Below are positions 5,594-6,449 of a stretch of DNA of 6,449 nt, one piece after another. The notes under the pieces were generated by a model. It had not been told where the DNA came from. It made no database searches and saw only the letters and a program-made list of their open reading frames with translations. Origin of the DNA: Candidatus Sulfotelmatobacter sp. (lineage in GTDB: Bacteria > Acidobacteriota > Terriglobia > Terriglobales > Acidobacteriaceae); the NCBI GenBank assembly GCA_030045935.1, contig JASIEN010000363.1, positions 1 to 6,449 on the forward strand, in the 5' to 3' direction. Position 1 is the first letter of the stretch; each line of letters begins with the position of its first letter. Both the position numbers and the translations under genes were made by a program.

Positions 5594-5609
5594 TGCCAAA
5601 TTCTGGTGC
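5576..5609. repeat. 10-bp dyad flanking the -35 region upstream of the YdcH-family gene
   Basis: On the + strand gcaccaaaat (5576-5585) faces attctggtgc (5600-5609) across 14 bases; 9 of 10 positions are complementary, and the tenth is a G-U pair in leftward RNA. The arms bracket the candidate -35 and fill part of the promoter spacer. It may be an operator for a dimeric regulator, or a hairpin at the end of the rimI message. It lacks a U-run for classical termination. Confidence 0.5.
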
Positions 5610-5630
5610 AATTTTGTGCCGAAAAACACC

Positions 5631-6104
5631 TCACAACGTAAGCCGGCAGATAATAGCATCCTCAGGCGGATTCGAGTAGTAACTCTTACGTAAACCTGTT
5701 TCCTCGAATCCCAGCTTCCGGTACAAAGCCCGGGCGGCCCGATTGGATTCGCGGACCTCGAGAAAAATCCGGGCGCCACCTCTCTTCCGAACCTGTTCGA
5801 TGAACTCCTTCAGAGCATACGTCCCGACACCTTGGCGCTGAAATTCAGGGGCGACGACCATATATTGCAGCTCCCACTCCTCATCAACATGGTGGGCGGC
5901 CAAATACGCCACAATTGGAAGGCGAGAATCGGCATCTGCCGATTCATTTTCGACGACAACAACGAAATACCCGCTCGCGGCTGGAGCCTCCATTCTAAGA
6001 AGACTCTCATAATGTTTATGAGACCAATTGGTAGCAGTGGGGCTGCCGCGCTCGATCTCCACCATCGCCATCACATCGGTGCGAGTTGCCATTCGCACGC
6101 GCAT
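5631..6104 (-). CDS. rimI: Ribosomal protein S18 alanine N-acetyltransferase, GNAT family
   Basis: The product is 157 residues from the ATG at 6104, the normal RimI length. RimI acetylates the N-terminal alanine of ribosomal protein S18 using acetyl-CoA. GNAT features: strand/loop MVVAPEFQRQGVG (82-94) with the acetyl-CoA loop Q-R-Q-G-V-G, and the RimI block FLEVRESNRAARALYRKLGF (114-133). Glu116 and Tyr128 have the same 12-residue spacing as the catalytic pair reported for the E. coli enzyme. The end, RKSYYSNPPEDAIICRL, is also typical. The frame extends to a TTG at 6125, but the ATG gives the expected N-terminus (M-R-V-R-x-A-T-x-x-D) and follows the tsaB stop by one base. tsaB-rimI adjacency supports this over other GNATs. 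Confidence 0.93.
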   Translation of the reverse strand: MRVRMATRTDVMAMVEIERGSPTATNWSHKHYESLLRMEAPAASGYFVVVVENESADADSRLPIVAYLAAHHVDEEWELQYMVVAPEFQRQGVGTYALKEFIEQVRKRGGARIFLEVRESNRAARALYRKLGFEETGLRKSYYSNPPEDAIICRLTL

Positions 6105-6105
6105 G

Positions 6106-6449
6106 CTAGGGCCCGATTCTCTCAAGCATTTCTCTTTCGGTGCGCCGGATGTAGTTTGCTTCCAGCTGCTCTGGCGATACCGTTTTTCCAGAGCAAATTT
6201 TGCGCCAGCCCAGCCGGGCGACTTCGGCAGCGGAAATCAGGGGTAGAAGTGAAACTGACAACCCGGCAGCTTTGGCTGCGCCGGCAATGGCGGAATCCGG
6301 CGTGGCGACAGTCGATCCTTTTGCCTGATCGAGGAAATCGCTTCTGGTCACCAGCCGCTCGTTCGGATCGTGATCCGTGTTCAATGGCAATTCATAGTCA
6401 GCCGCATACACTTCGTTTCGGCCAGCGTCGAGTGCTGCCATCACTTTGC
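6106..6449 (-). CDS. tsaB: tRNA threonylcarbamoyladenosine biosynthesis protein TsaB, 3' part
   Basis: The frame runs off the right edge; the visible C-terminal 114 or so residues end at TAG 6106-6108. TsaB is the inactive ASKHA-fold partner of TsaD in making t6A37 of ANN-reading tRNAs. The fragment begins with KVMAALDAGRNEVYAADYE, matching the TsaB strand V-x-x-x-x-D-A-R-x-x-E-V-Y; the usual Arg after Ala is Gly here. It ends with SAAEVARLGWRKICSG and LEANYIRRTE, the usual C-terminal helix and the P-x-Y-x-R-like tail. The GTG at 6444 is an internal Val, not a start, because the frame is open upstream through AAA to the edge. The rimI start follows one base after the stop, so the two are probably co-translated. 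Confidence 0.9.
   Translation of the reverse strand, partial: KVMAALDAGRNEVYAADYELPLNTDHDPNERLVTRSDFLDQAKGSTVATPDSAIAGAAKAAGLSVSLLPLISAAEVARLGWRKICSGKTVSPEQLEANYIRRTEREMLERIGP

Noticed and set aside
5607..5620. Sigma-54-like promoter CGGCAC-AAAA-TTGC (leftward) between rimI and the YdcH-family gene
   Set aside because: The GG and GC dinucleotides are separated by 9 bases instead of the required 10, and the first base is C rather than T; spacing is the strictest part of the motif.

Overview
The window looks like a housekeeping stretch of a Gram-negative (LPS-bearing) bacterial chromosome of moderate-to-high GC. An outer-membrane LptE lipoprotein gene shows a diderm cell. The gene order, the Asd-like pseudoenzyme and the heptameric intergenic repeats make me lean towards Acidobacteriota (Terriglobia-like). 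That assignment is an inference from general familiarity, not a search result.

Layout. Only one gene lies on the + strand: the 3' end of rpsT (ribosomal protein S20, 1-138). Everything else reads leftward on the - strand. In transcription order it is: 3' part of tsaB (6449-6106), rimI (6104-5631), a promoter/dyad region (5630-5536), a YdcH/DUF465-family small protein (5535-5305), two consecutive intrinsic terminators (5287-5220), a TATAAT promoter (5160-5155), then psd (5143-4478), pssA (4478-3609), an Asd/USG-1-like pseudoenzyme (3612-2542), lptE (2545-2027), a heptamer-repeat dyad (2016-1932), holA (1919-795) and an isoprenylcysteine/phospholipid methyltransferase-like membrane protein (719-156). 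The last gene runs convergently into rpsT with only a 17-base gap.

How the genes work together. tsaB and rimI are a common housekeeping pair (tRNA t6A modification; S18 N-terminal acetylation). psd and pssA are the two consecutive steps of phosphatidylethanolamine synthesis (CDP-diacylglycerol to PS to PE). They are joined end to start by a TGATG overlap. The Asd-like gene and lptE follow with ATGA overlaps, so four genes form one translationally coupled envelope unit. lptE-holA is an old neighbour pair, also adjacent in E. coli.

The items most worth a second look are: (1) the Asd-fold protein, which has lost the catalytic Cys, Gln and Arg and the middle glycine of the Rossmann fingerprint, yet is intact and locked between pssA and lptE; (2) two oppositely oriented clusters of four heptamers (consensus NAACGRC) that would fold in the mRNA just before holA; (3) a perfect -10 box only 11 bases from the psd ATG, suggesting a leaderless transcript; (4) a 10-bp dyad around the -35 of the YdcH-family gene. 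No mobile element, CRISPR array, tRNA or foreign island was seen, and no gene-free stretch exceeds about 160 bases.
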